Shown: piece after piece, positions 1 to 8,706 of the stretch
Numbering within the stretch: position 1 is the stretch's first letter
Layout of the letters: each line of letters starts with the position of its first letter
Notes under the pieces: model-generated
Seen by the model: only the letters and a program-made list of their open reading frames with translations
What the model was told of the DNA's origin: nothing
The model's database searches: none
Program-made: the position numbers and the translations under genes
Assembly: GCA_016786705.1 (NCBI GenBank)
Contig: JAEUVV010000012.1
Span: forward strand, 62,001-126,000
DNA from: Taibaiella sp.
GTDB taxonomy: Bacteria; Bacteroidota; Bacteroidia; Chitinophagales; Chitinophagaceae
Reading direction: 5' to 3'
DNA length: 64,000 bases

Positions 1-478
1 TCCTTCTTCCCGACCGCCCCGGTTTCTTTCTTAAGCCCGAAAAGCCCGTGAATAACATGGGTGCATTTTACAGCGCTTCAACTTTCAGGTTCTAGCAACT
101 AAGGGCCATCCGGGATAAGCAAACCGCCCTGGCCCGCTCGCTTAAAGCAAGCATTCAAAAAATTAGCTCAAGATTTTTTACCCACATAACCTCCGGTTAT
201 TGGCTGGTAAAATAATTGCTGTTTGTACAGATCACTACCCGGCAAAAGTAGTCATTGCTTTAATCTTAATTATAGTGGCAGCATAATTTTGATTAAACCT
301 ATAATTATTAACCTGACATCCTGATTTCCATTTTTCAATTAGCCCTGGAGGAGGCGGGGTGCTACCCTACTGCCCAATATGCCGGTCTGTAAAAAATAGC
401 AATTCAATACTTATAAGACCATGAACAGGAGTGCAAAGCAAGTTGAAACGTTAAACCATTTTTTTAACCAGAAAAAAC
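1..478. other. Intergenic region, no gene seen
   Basis: No open frame with recognisable protein character and no RNA gene was seen. The AT-rich 3' part presumably holds the promoter and leader of the secreted-protein gene that starts at 479, but no full TTG/TAnnTTTG promoter pair is evident. Confidence 0.5.
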
Positions 479-2188
479 ATGCAATTAATTATGCGACAAT
501 CATTAAAATGTTTAATAGTACCTTTTGCGCTGGTTTTGGGAAGCGCTACAACGAACCGTTTGGCGGCACAGATGTTTACTGACCCCGTAGCAGATGACTT
601 TATTTATAATAATGTAAAAGTCAAATCGCCTACCGTAACTTCCAACTATTCCAGGGACCTGCAAAATGGCACTACCCTTTACCTGTCCACATGGAATACA
701 CATAGTGTGGGCGGTGCAAGTGAATTTATTTATTTTATCTCTAATACCGGCACTCCGGCTTTGCCTATTGCACAAGGATCTTTTACTTATAAAGATGTTT
801 CAGATTTGGAGGTAGGCCTGTATTATGACTATAGTGTCAATAACTATATAGTTCCTGTTGCCTATTATGAAAATGGTGTAGGACACAGGTTAGATCTTTA
901 CGAATTAGTCGGTTCAACATTAGTACTAACCAATTCAATGCAGTTGTCTTTTGCTGGTAATTACGGCCGTATACGCATGGACAGTCATAATGGTTATGGT
1001 ATCGTTATTGCCTGGGAAAACCCCGGGATCGGTATAGAATTGATGGCGTGTAACACAGGTACCTGGAGTGGCGTAACACAATTGCAGGGTACTAATTCAG
1101 AAGTTGGTCCTGATGTTGCCTTTAATCATATTTCCTCAGGCCCTAACACGCTTAGGGTATGCCTTGCTTATAGAAATCCTTCAAACGATATCATTACAAC
1201 CTCCTTTGTAGAGTATTCGGACATAATGGCCACACCTCAGGGAGGTATTAATATGATAGCTCCTCAGGTGGACGACCAGTATAATTTTCCAGGTAACATT
1301 TCAAACCTATCTTTAGATTGCCCGGACCATTATTATACGGAGGACTGGGCCTATACGTTTACAGACGGAGAACAGGTAGTTGTGCGCTTTGCGAATAAGG
1401 CGAGTATGAGTCCGGCACAAACCAGAATTGTCAATGATGGCTCTTTTGGCAATGTACCCACTTTTAATGGCCAAAATACGGCACATACTCCGACACTGCA
1501 TTATGGCGATTCGGAATACGGTGCAGGCGGCTACACGGGCCAGATAAAGGTGGGCTGGTATAATGTGGATGATGTCCCAAATGGGTCGTTTATAGGTAAC
1601 GGGCGCTATATAGGTGTTGAAATGCAAGAGGATGGTGGCGCATTGATGAGCGACCCTGACTATATGGGTATTTCACAAAATCCAACTCCTGTAATAGTAG
1701 ATTTCAGATCAGGGATTTCCTTTAGTAAAATGGGAGAAGGTCACTGGGGCTCCGCACCACCGTTTTTGTACACTACTTACTTTATCGAAACAGATCCGGG
1801 TAGCGGTGATTATGAATTACACCATGCTTTCCACAGGTGGGACAATGTAAGATTCAGAGGAAGTGAACCTCCTGTGGCGGATGCAAGGCCCCATATTGAA
1901 TGTGGCCCACATATTGCTCAATTACAGGCACAGGTGGGGCTTAACGTCTTTCCTAACCCGTTCAAAAATACATTGACCAATAATGTAACGATGACGGCAG
2001 CAGGCCTGCTGGAGCTTTCCCTGACAGACATAAGCGGTCGCCAGGTGGGCAAAAAGCAGGTACAACTTAACAAAGGCCGGCATATGGTGAAAATGAACAA
2101 CCTGGGGCATTTACTTCCGGGCACTTATTTCCTGAGCAGTTTTGTAGACGGAAAAATTACCGGCACAAAGACTGTTGTTAAGCAATAA
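479..2188 (+). CDS. T9SS-secreted protein of unknown function
   Basis: A 569-residue protein exported through Sec and probably attached or released by the type IX system. The N-terminus is a signal peptide (about residues 5-30, ending near RLAAQ). An alternative ATG lies four codons further in. The middle (about 40-470) is rich in aromatic residues, Gly and Asn, with strand-like repeats that suggest a beta-propeller or similar fold; I do not recognise a named family. The last 80 residues are a type A sorting domain: LNVFPNPFKN, then a SLTDISGRQV strand and a final TKTVVKQ. It is monocistronic and followed by a strong hairpin. The function of the central domain is unknown. Confidence 0.85.
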   Translation: MQLIMRQSLKCLIVPFALVLGSATTNRLAAQMFTDPVADDFIYNNVKVKSPTVTSNYSRDLQNGTTLYLSTWNTHSVGGASEFIYFISNTGTPALPIAQGSFTYKDVSDLEVGLYYDYSVNNYIVPVAYYENGVGHRLDLYELVGSTLVLTNSMQLSFAGNYGRIRMDSHNGYGIVIAWENPGIGIELMACNTGTWSGVTQLQGTNSEVGPDVAFNHISSGPNTLRVCLAYRNPSNDIITTSFVEYSDIMATPQGGINMIAPQVDDQYNFPGNISNLSLDCPDHYYTEDWAYTFTDGEQVVVRFANKASMSPAQTRIVNDGSFGNVPTFNGQNTAHTPTLHYGDSEYGAGGYTGQIKVGWYNVDDVPNGSFIGNGRYIGVEMQEDGGALMSDPDYMGISQNPTPVIVDFRSGISFSKMGEGHWGSAPPFLYTTYFIETDPGSGDYELHHAFHRWDNVRFRGSEPPVADARPHIECGPHIAQLQAQVGLNVFPNPFKNTLTNNVTMTAAGLLELSLTDISGRQVGKKQVQLNKGRHMVKMNNLGHLLPGTYFLSSFVDGKITGTKTVVKQ

Positions 2189-2224
2189 AAACGGCCAGGT
2201 ACCGTTAAATACCTATATTAAAGC

Positions 2225-2260
2225 AGGGCCGGATGTAACATCCGGCCCTTCCTGTTTTGT
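2225..2260 (+). terminator. Rho-independent terminator
   Basis: Perfect 11-bp stem AGGGCCGGATG / CATCCGGCCCT (2225-2235 and 2239-2249) with a TAA loop, followed by a T-rich stretch. It ends the gene at 479-2188. Confidence 0.85.
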
Positions 2261-2348
2261 ATTGCATCTCATCTTAAGGCACAAACATATTTGCAAGGCC
2301 TGTATTCAACGACCTTGTCCCGCCTCTTGTTGCTGCTGAGCTGATCAA

Positions 2349-3080
2349 TTAGTTGCGCCGGATACAATTATTCCCCACCACCTCTTTCATCACCCGGTCC
2401 AGGAACGGTTTGCCAATCGGCAGTTCTTCTTCCTTTATAAATAAAGTATCCAGCCCTATAGACGATATATGTTCTATATTTATAATAGCAGACCGGCTTA
2501 TTCTAACAAAACGGTTAGAGGGCAACTGGGCCTCCATTTTTGCAAGGTTGGCCAAAACCAATTGCTTCGTTTGGTCGGTAAAATAAATAACGGAAAAATT
2601 GCCTGAAGATTCAATGTAAAGTACATCGGCATACTCTATCTTGATATGGACATTCTTATCTTTCACAAAAAAAGCGCTCCGCTCTATGCTGAAATCATCT
2701 GCATAACTAACGGGGACCGCTACCTGCTCTATCGTCATGATGGCTTTGTCGATAGTCCGCATCAGCCGCTCAGGCGCTACCGGTTTCACAATAAAATCTA
2801 TCGCTTCCACATCAAAAGCATCCGCCGCGTAAGTGGGATGAGAGCTCACAAAAATTACACAGGGTGGATTATTCAGGCTTTTAATTAATTGAATGCCGGT
2901 AAGCCCGGGCATCTCTACATCAAGAATAACCAATTCCGGTTTTTGCTCGATAATCTTGTTTCTTGCTTCAAAAGCATTTGTATAAGTGGCCATACAATGC
3001 AAGCCGGCAATCTGTGATAAGTGCATTTGAAGGAAATCAATTTGCAGCTCATCATCGTCTACGATAATGTAGTTAATCAT
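2349..3080 (-). CDS. LytTR-family response regulator
   Basis: A 243-residue two-component response regulator of the LytR/AlgR type, acting in the cytoplasm as a DNA-binding transcription factor. The receiver domain spans about residues 1-120: acidic pocket VDDDE at 7-11, phospho-acceptor Asp54 in VILDVEMPG, and the conserved Lys99 in IVKP. A LytTR DNA-binding domain follows (about 140-238), with the typical ESSGNFSVIY and RISRSAIIN segments. No sensor histidine kinase is encoded next to it, so it is an orphan regulator here; in Bacteroidota the partner is usually a membrane 5TM/LytS-like or HPK7-type kinase. It is transcribed toward the terminator region of the upstream gene. Confidence 0.9.
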   Translation of the reverse strand: MINYIIVDDDELQIDFLQMHLSQIAGLHCMATYTNAFEARNKIIEQKPELVILDVEMPGLTGIQLIKSLNNPPCVIFVSSHPTYAADAFDVEAIDFIVKPVAPERLMRTIDKAIMTIEQVAVPVSYADDFSIERSAFFVKDKNVHIKIEYADVLYIESSGNFSVIYFTDQTKQLVLANLAKMEAQLPSNRFVRISRSAIINIEHISSIGLDTLFIKEEELPIGKPFLDRVMKEVVGNNCIRRN

Positions 3081-3647
3081 TTCAAACTTGTTTTTTTAGT
3101 TATTTTTTTCCAGGTATTATTTCAGGTGAAGATGGTAATGATGGTTTTTAATTTAGTTATTATCAGATTTAATGGGTTAACAAATACTCCGGCAGCAGAC
3201 GGAAAAATTAACTTACAAAAGCAAAAGAAGCTATAGGCGTTTCTTCCTTTCCATCTGTAACTTATCCGCAACAGCAGGATTTAATACACTCAAATGATAC
3301 TTTTATACATTATGTCGGTTTTCATACACAGCTACACCGATTGATGGTACATTACCCAAAAAAAACGGAAGCTGCCGGCACTAATTTCGGCCCTGCAAGT
3401 AACATAGCACTAAGGTTTATTCCATAAAGTACTTATGTATTGTATTAACCGCAGCAGATAAATTAAAGACTACAGGGGCCAGCACGATTACCGTGGACTA
3501 AAGCTGTTCCAATTGCGTAAACCCAAGTAATACAATCTATTCTACTCGCAAATATAAATAAATTCTAAATCGTTTAATCAAATCTCTCTCAAAAGATTAA
3601 GCTGTACGATAGTTTATATTATTAACAACAATTGAAACAAAAAACAC
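3081..3647. other. Intergenic region, no gene seen
   Basis: About 570 bases between divergent genes. It is AT-rich, and no coding frame or structured RNA was recognised. It must contain the promoters of the LytTR regulator (minus) and the T9SS protein at 3648 (plus), but neither gives a clear TTG plus TAnnTTTG match. Confidence 0.5.
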
Positions 3648-6485
3648 ATGAAAACAAATCTACTACTTACCGGAACACTGCTCTGTTATTCTATAGCAGG
3701 ACAGGCCCAAAATGTTCAGGAAAAAATTACCAACCCAGGGTTTGAAACCAGTATTAACGACTGGACCAACAATAACGGGCTGGCCCGGATGAACAACGGG
3801 ACCAATGATTACCGGAACTTTGCCCGCCTTAAAAAAAGCAGCAGTACCGGAACGGCAATGACCCTGACGGCTACGCTGAACGGAGTAAACCCTACCGAAG
3901 GTTATATCAAGGTACAATTCGACCTGAGATTGTACCGCAACTCATCTACCCCTTCTTTTTCCGTACAGTTAGGCTCCGGCAGCACTTATACCACTTACCT
4001 GACCATAAATAAAAGTTCAGGAGGTATGACCGCGACAACTGCCAATAGTGCCATTTTGAGCTATGGCCTCTTTTCCATGCCTAATGACACTTTCAGAACC
4101 ATCACTTTACTCATCCCACGCACTACAGCTTATACGGGCAACCTGCGTTTTAGTTACACGTCCAACAATTCGGACAACTATGCCGACCTGGACAATATAT
4201 CCGTTACCTCGTTGAATACAGCAACCGTGGCCTGCCCTGCCTGTTATTTTACTATAATCGAGGATGCAAATGGAGAAATAGACTATAGCGAATCTGCACC
4301 GGTACCGGTATGTAAACCGGAAGACCCAGCAGATAACATTTATTATTACTACCTGCCTGCCATCGCGGCCCAGCCTGCATCTTTAAACACCGATAATGGC
4401 AACCCGCCGGCACAGATACAGGTAACCACGGAATTAAACCAGGCGAACATTACTATAAAATCGACAAACGGCACCGTGATTACAACAGGCACCGTTAGTA
4501 ATACCGCGAAATACTCATACACCACCCCTCTCGCCAATATCTTCACCAACACATTCAAAACACCTTTTACCGGTCCCGGGTATATTATCGAGTCCAATCA
4601 ACCGGTAACCGTTCGCTGGCGTTTGAATAATAATGTGAACCGGATGCAGGTCGTCCTGCGCGGCCAGGCAGCGCTGGGGAATGCTTTCCGGCTGGCCAGC
4701 GTGCTGAATGCCACAGATTATGCCAGCCCTAATGGCGCGCACTACTATACGTTAATGGCAACAGAAAATAACACAAGGGTCCAGATCGGCAACCCGGCTG
4801 TACCGGCATCAATAAGTACTTTTACGCTGAATAAAGGCCAGCAATATACAGATACTTTTATGGTAAAAAGTGTTTCCGGGATGCTTGTTTTGACAGATAA
4901 GCCGGTAACAGTGGCTTCCGGCCAGCAACACCGGAGGATCTACAGCGGCACTACAAGCCTTGAAGGTACCGTTTTACAGGTAGCGCCATTCAGAACTCTG
5001 GGAAAAGAATATGTGACTGTAAATACAGAAGGCTTTTCCGGCTTCCAGGTGGTCGCGGTGGATAACGGCACTGCAGTATACCGGAACGGCGTTTTAGTAA
5101 CCGTTTTAAACGGTGGCGAATCCCACCAGGTTTATAACAGGTTACCTTCGGATTCCTTATACGGTAAGCCGGTACGCATCTCTACGTCAAAACCAGCCTA
5201 TGTATATGAATTGGGATCGAACAATATCGGTGAATTTGAGCTATACCCCGCCCCGCCTGTCGATCAGCCGGTAGGTAAAGCCGGGAAAATCATTTATGAT
5301 AGCGATCATGGCGCAGACGGCTGGGTAATTGTGAATACAACCGATGCTTCAAAATTGAAAAGAAACGGATCGGCAACCCTGAATAATACGCATAGCTGGA
5401 CCTTACCCGCATCGGGAGCACTGGCCGCCAAAACGGTTTATTACTGGAACAATAACTTCGCCCCGGTTGCCGTGAATGAGTTGACCTGTACCAATTGCGA
5501 AAGCATGTATGTAGGCCAGCTGAATGATGGTTCAGGATCAGGAGCACAGGTAGGTTATATCAACAGTTTCAGTGTTGATCCGATACAATTTTTCAATACA
5601 GAATTCCTGCCTGCCGAGCTATTGACCAACGGTTATATGTATGATTCCGTGAACTATTACACTTCCCCGCCGGCGACCCTAAACCATACGATAACCGTAG
5701 CCAGCTCCGGCGGCGGCACTGTATCCATTGACAGCATCCACCTCGCCCGCTCCAGCGGCAATGCCAATACAGGCAGCGTGCAGTCAATTAATGGCTTATC
5801 ATTTATACTGAATATACCGCCTGCAGCCAGCGTATCCTATGGAGGACGAGATACTGTTAATACTAAGGTATATGTTACCGATGAATTTGGTAATAAAGCA
5901 GCCCTTTGTTTATCTTACCTGCTTCAAAACAATGTGCCTTTACCGGTAAACCTCAGCAGCTTCGAGGTGCGCAAATCAGGGAAAGAGGCCGTGCTGGAAT
6001 GGGAGACAACTCAAGAACATAATAATAAAGGATTTGTGATCCAAAGAAGTGCGGACAGCAGGGATTGGCAGGACCTTGCCTGGGTAGATGCACAGTCTGT
6101 AGCAGGGCAACAGGAACTGTCTTTTGCTTACAGCCATGTGGACCGCAAACCGTTGACCGGGCAAAATTACTACCGCCTCAAGCAAGTAGATGTGGATATG
6201 AACTTTAGCCTGAGTAAGATCCGTTCCTTATTCTTCCATAAAGAAGCTCAAAGTATACAGGTGCACCCTAACCCGGCAAAAACTTATGCAAATATTGAAG
6301 GGCTGAGCGGTCATTACAAATTAAAACTGGTGGACATCATGGGCAGGGTGATCCTGGAAGAAAATATCAGCACCAGGGATACTTACCGTTTAGATATCAG
6401 CAAACTGTCCAACGGCGCTTATACAATAGGCTTGTTAGATGAGCACAATCAATGGCACTTCCTGAAACTCCAGGTCCTTAAATAA
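3648..6485 (+). CDS. Large T9SS-secreted protein with IgGFc-binding-like region
   Basis: A 945-residue cell-surface or secreted protein. A Sec signal peptide (1-20, ending GQAQ) is followed by a carbohydrate-binding-like beta-sandwich (about 25-190, opening KITNPGFETSINDW). A long region (about 210-560) resembles the IgGFc-binding N-terminal domain found in Bacteroidota adhesins, with motifs such as PVTVASGQQH. Then come the common Chitinophagaceae linker LPVNLSSFEVRKSGKEAVLE, a fibronectin-like fold, and a C-terminal T9SS sorting domain (VHPNPAK, LVDIMGRVI). The family suggests surface adhesion or interaction with host or polymer, but no enzyme motif is visible. It stands alone with its own terminator, which was the target site of the neighbouring transposon. 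Confidence 0.85.
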   Translation: MKTNLLLTGTLLCYSIAGQAQNVQEKITNPGFETSINDWTNNNGLARMNNGTNDYRNFARLKKSSSTGTAMTLTATLNGVNPTEGYIKVQFDLRLYRNSSTPSFSVQLGSGSTYTTYLTINKSSGGMTATTANSAILSYGLFSMPNDTFRTITLLIPRTTAYTGNLRFSYTSNNSDNYADLDNISVTSLNTATVACPACYFTIIEDANGEIDYSESAPVPVCKPEDPADNIYYYYLPAIAAQPASLNTDNGNPPAQIQVTTELNQANITIKSTNGTVITTGTVSNTAKYSYTTPLANIFTNTFKTPFTGPGYIIESNQPVTVRWRLNNNVNRMQVVLRGQAALGNAFRLASVLNATDYASPNGAHYYTLMATENNTRVQIGNPAVPASISTFTLNKGQQYTDTFMVKSVSGMLVLTDKPVTVASGQQHRRIYSGTTSLEGTVLQVAPFRTLGKEYVTVNTEGFSGFQVVAVDNGTAVYRNGVLVTVLNGGESHQVYNRLPSDSLYGKPVRISTSKPAYVYELGSNNIGEFELYPAPPVDQPVGKAGKIIYDSDHGADGWVIVNTTDASKLKRNGSATLNNTHSWTLPASGALAAKTVYYWNNNFAPVAVNELTCTNCESMYVGQLNDGSGSGAQVGYINSFSVDPIQFFNTEFLPAELLTNGYMYDSVNYYTSPPATLNHTITVASSGGGTVSIDSIHLARSSGNANTGSVQSINGLSFILNIPPAASVSYGGRDTVNTKVYVTDEFGNKAALCLSYLLQNNVPLPVNLSSFEVRKSGKEAVLEWETTQEHNNKGFVIQRSADSRDWQDLAWVDAQSVAGQQELSFAYSHVDRKPLTGQNYYRLKQVDVDMNFSLSKIRSLFFHKEAQSIQVHPNPAKTYANIEGLSGHYKLKLVDIMGRVILEENISTRDTYRLDISKLSNGAYTIGLLDEHNQWHFLKLQVLK

Positions 6486-6529
6486 ATTGTATTTTACCCC
6501 TAAGTAAAAATTTGTTTCATACTATTAAT

Positions 6530-6572
6530 TCCAACCTTCGTCTTTTCTAAGATTTAGGTTGGATTAATTTTT
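6530..6572 (+). terminator. Terminator of the 3648-6485 gene, used as transposon target
   Basis: Stem TCCAACCT / AGGTTGGA (6530-6537 and 6556-6563) with a small inner CTT/AAG helix, followed by TTAATTTTT. The T-tract is the 8-bp target sequence duplicated by the adjoining transposon. Confidence 0.65.
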
Positions 6573-6597
6573 GGCACTAATATACAATCTTACACTG
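6565..6597. repeat. Left target-site duplicate plus left terminal inverted repeat
   Basis: 6565-6572 is TAATTTTT, identical to 10449-10456. 6573-6597 begins GGCACTAATATAC and ends TTACACTG; it is the exact reverse complement of 10424-10448 over 25 bases. Confidence 0.95.
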
Positions 6598-6981
6598 AGT
6601 TAAAACTTCACTAAAAAACAAAGGTGTGAATTTTCACTCACACCTCTTACTTACTCCTACCTTACTTTTTGACGGTAAGGTTGATACTAAATTCAAAATT
6701 TACAGTAACATTTTTGATTGTTACCTTTTTACCTACATGCGGTAGTAGCATAAGTAGGATAGTAAACCAGAAGTTTTCTCTTTTCTTTTTCTGTTTCAGT
6801 TGTTTGGGTTTTTAATGTGAAAAATGTCGGATAAAAACCTTTTTAATTGATCAGTCGAGTTTGGAGATTTCACAAATATAAGATAATGAAGTGATTATAG
6901 TTAATCTTTTATTTCTTATACACTGAGTTAAATTTTTCGTTAAACAAATAAAGACTACCCAAACAATGAGTAGTCTTTTTT
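6598..6981 (+). ncRNA. Hairpin-rich non-coding stretch, possible ncRNA
   Basis: There is no ORF in about 390 bases just inside the left end. Successive short inverted repeats are present: AGGTGTGA/TCACACCT (6622-6629/6638-6645), ACCTTAC/GTAAGGT (6659-6665/6675-6681), GTAACA/TGTTAC (6705-6710/6719-6724) and CCTAC/GTAGG (6732-6736/6754-6758). The stretch ends in a T-tailed hairpin (6951-6981) with no coding gene upstream on the plus strand. It could be a small RNA, a set of transposase-binding structures, or a bidirectional terminator for the passenger operon. Confidence 0.3.
6951..6981 (+). terminator. T-tailed hairpin in transposon left arm
   Basis: AAGACTAC / GTAGTCTT (6951-6958 and 6970-6977) followed by a T-run on the plus strand. 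The minus strand also continues T-rich, so it may end the minus-strand passenger operon. Confidence 0.6.
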
Positions 6982-6992
6982 AATATAAAAAT

Positions 6993-7208
6993 ATGATTTC
7001 TATATCACTTTCAGATCAGTTCGGAAACACTATTGATTTATTAAATACTGTACATATTAATCTTGAGGTAAAAGGATTAGATAGAGATTTATTATTTCAG
7101 TATTCACGAAACGGGTTCCTTAGAGAACTTATAATGAATTTATCAATTCCTGAACCTTTTGGTACACGTCTTCAGGAAGAGATTTTAAAAAGTCTGGATG
7201 ATATTTAG
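6993..7208 (+). CDS. Possible small protein in transposon
   Basis: A 71-codon frame starting ATG just after the hairpin at 6951-6981. The product is mixed hydrophobic and acidic (opening MISISLSDQF, ending LKSLDDI) with no recognised domain. It overlaps the 3' half of the opposite-strand frame 7129-7314, so at most one of the two is probably real. It lacks an obvious promoter because it follows a terminator-like hairpin. Confidence 0.25.
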   Translation: MISISLSDQFGNTIDLLNTVHINLEVKGLDRDLLFQYSRNGFLRELIMNLSIPEPFGTRLQEEILKSLDDI

Positions 7209-7314
7209 GTTTTTGTCCATCCTCCCAAGTTAATAAAGGTTCTCTACCTTGATAACGACTTTGATAGATAGATGTTAATTGATACATTTCTTCTGTAAAT
7301 TCTTCTTTTGTCAT
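7129..7314 (-). CDS. Small hypothetical passenger protein
   Basis: A 61-residue hydrophilic, mostly helical protein (MTKEEFTEEM at the start, YQKVQELINSL at the end). It is the last frame of the minus-strand passenger group, 37 bases downstream of the membrane protein gene. Composition is protein-like, with a Lys/Glu-rich N-terminus and amphipathic C-terminal helix, but I recognise no family. It overlaps a plus-strand frame (6993-7208). Confidence 0.45.
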   Translation of the reverse strand: MTKEEFTEEMYQLTSIYQSRYQGREPLLTWEDGQKPKYHPDFLKSLPEDVYQKVQELINSL

Positions 7315-7351
7315 AATATATGTATTTAAAGGTGAAAAATAGAATTTGGAA

Positions 7352-7678
7352 TTACCATATTTTACGTATGACCATGATGATTAGGACTAACATAATGTAG
7401 ATTATGAATTCTTTATAGTCAAAAGAGTTGAAAATCCCGCAAAAATGGGTTCTATAGATATTCTCGCCATCATATCTTCCCATAAATTCGTCATAAACAA
7501 AATCTGAAAAAGGCCAGAAATACTCAGAAGGATTTTGATAAGCGGAGGAAAAAAGGTAGACATTTTTCCGAACTTCCCCTCTTATTGGGATAATATTACA
7601 TAAAAGAGCAAAAGTACATACAGCTACCCAAACCGCTAAGAAGCGATTTTCCTTTTTTGTGAAAGTAATAGGCTTCAT
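7352..7678 (-). CDS. Small membrane protein, transposon passenger
   Basis: A 108-residue protein starting at the ATG at 7678 (MKPITFTKKE). The open frame extends further upstream, but that extension lies inside the preceding gene. Two membrane segments are evident: about residues 13-32 (LAVWVAVCTFALLCNI) and about 85-105 (IIYIMLVLIIMVI). Between them is an aromatic-rich, probably periplasmic loop. It begins one base after the stop of the signal-peptide protein 7680-8078, so the two are co-transcribed and probably work together. No family recognised. Confidence 0.65.
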   Translation of the reverse strand: MKPITFTKKENRFLAVWVAVCTFALLCNIIPIRGEVRKNVYLFSSAYQNPSEYFWPFSDFVYDEFMGRYDGENIYRTHFCGIFNSFDYKEFIIYIMLVLIIMVIRKIW

Positions 7679-7679
7679 A

Positions 7680-8078
7680 TTATCTGTAATCTTTAATGTT
7701 CTTTTTAACTTGGTATATGTATGATTTGATTCCATTTGCAATCTGATTATAGGTGTTGGCATCACTTAAATCAGGTCGTCTACCAAATGTAGTTTTCATC
7801 CAATCATTTATATACTTTGTGTTAGTATTATAATTTGCTTCATTCAGATCTCTCAGTTCCAAAAGGTACTCATTCAATTCTTGAACAAGTTCATTTATTC
7901 GGTCAAGATTCCGGTCGTAACGTTCTTGATTTTCACGAATGACTTGTTCATAGAGTTTAACATCAACACTAGATTGATAAGGTGTGAATTCTCTGGTATT
8001 ATTAGGTGCCAAAAAAGATTGAGCTTTTACAGCTAAGGTTGTGAGGATTAATCCAAAGGATAAGATTAATTTCTTCAT
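7680..8078 (-). CDS. Secreted coiled-coil protein, first gene of passenger operon
   Basis: 132 residues, starting at the ATG at 8078 (MKKLILSFGL). A signal peptide of about 20 residues ends TLAVKAQ. The mature part is charged and strongly helical, with heptad-like spacing over about 40-75 (YDRNLDRINELVQELNEYL), then a tail ending KKNIKDYR. No known domain is recognised; the fold suggests a periplasmic or surface coiled coil. It heads the minus-strand operon inside the transposon and is preceded by a complex inverted-repeat leader that reaches to within five bases of the start codon. Confidence 0.7.
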   Translation of the reverse strand: MKKLILSFGLILTTLAVKAQSFLAPNNTREFTPYQSSVDVKLYEQVIRENQERYDRNLDRINELVQELNEYLLELRDLNEANYNTNTKYINDWMKTTFGRRPDLSDANTYNQIANGIKSYIYQVKKNIKDYR

Positions 8079-8082
8079 TTTA

Positions 8083-8238
8083 GTCGCAGTTTTTATGAGT
8101 TTTTGTAAATAAAATAAGGTGTAACCTCGTACATTCACCACTCATGGACTGCGACATCCAACCAATGCGAAGACTTAGCTACACCCTTATCGGTGTATCA
8201 AAGTCATATCCAGCATTGGCTTTTTCTAAGGTCGCAGT
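8083..8238 (-). promoter_or_regulatory. Structured 5' leader with two mutually exclusive pairings
   Basis: On the minus strand ACTGCGAC occurs at 8238-8231 and again at 8090-8083, just before the start codon at 8078. The complement GTCGCAGT lies between them at 8155-8148 and can pair with only one copy at a time. The upstream pairing closes an extended hairpin with further stems 8162-8168/8213-8219, 8172-8176/8201-8205 and 8180-8185/8192-8197. If the middle copy pairs downstream, the ribosome-binding area would be masked. This is the layout of a riboswitch or other RNA switch; the ligand or trigger is unknown. Confidence 0.6.
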
Positions 8239-8706
8239 TTAGAGTGATCAGCTATGATATGATACTAATAATGTATAATATGTATCGTTCTATTAATTAA
8301 TCAAATTCAAAACATTTTAAAATGAAATACAAAGATATAGAAAAAACAAATAGAGAGGTGTAAAGCTCACCCCTCTATCACACGGTTAACTGCAATTGCA
8401 GAACGAACGTTTCACTATTACTGGGAATACCAAGTACTTAGCTACTTTGGGAAATACAAGTTTCCCGGTTCGCCAGTGCTTGATAGACTTTCTGAATAGT
8501 AGCTTAAAACAGCGTCCGTTTTTCATGAAATATTGTGTATTCATGGTAATATGTAGGGAGGGATTTTATAGTCCTCCTCTCCAATCAGGACTACCTTCCT
8601 TACTATTACTAACCGATATCACAAATATAAAGAAAAATATTTAAGTACATTTTTACACTTTGATGTATATTTCTACTTAACTTTGTAGTGGATAAAATCA
8701 AGTGAT
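8239..8706. other. Gap between passenger operon and transposase
   Basis: No convincing gene. It holds a hairpin AGAGGTG/CACCCCTCT near 8353-8377, a palindrome CTGCAATTGCAG at 8391-8402, and a GGGAAA/TTTCCC hairpin near 8450-8466. A TAACTTTG promoter -7 element at 8678-8685 lies 22 bases before the transposase start. A plus-strand frame at 8396-8644 does not look like a protein. Confidence 0.4.

Noticed and set aside
8396..8644. 82-codon frame before the transposase
   Set aside because: No protein-like composition or start context; it overlaps hairpins and palindromes.
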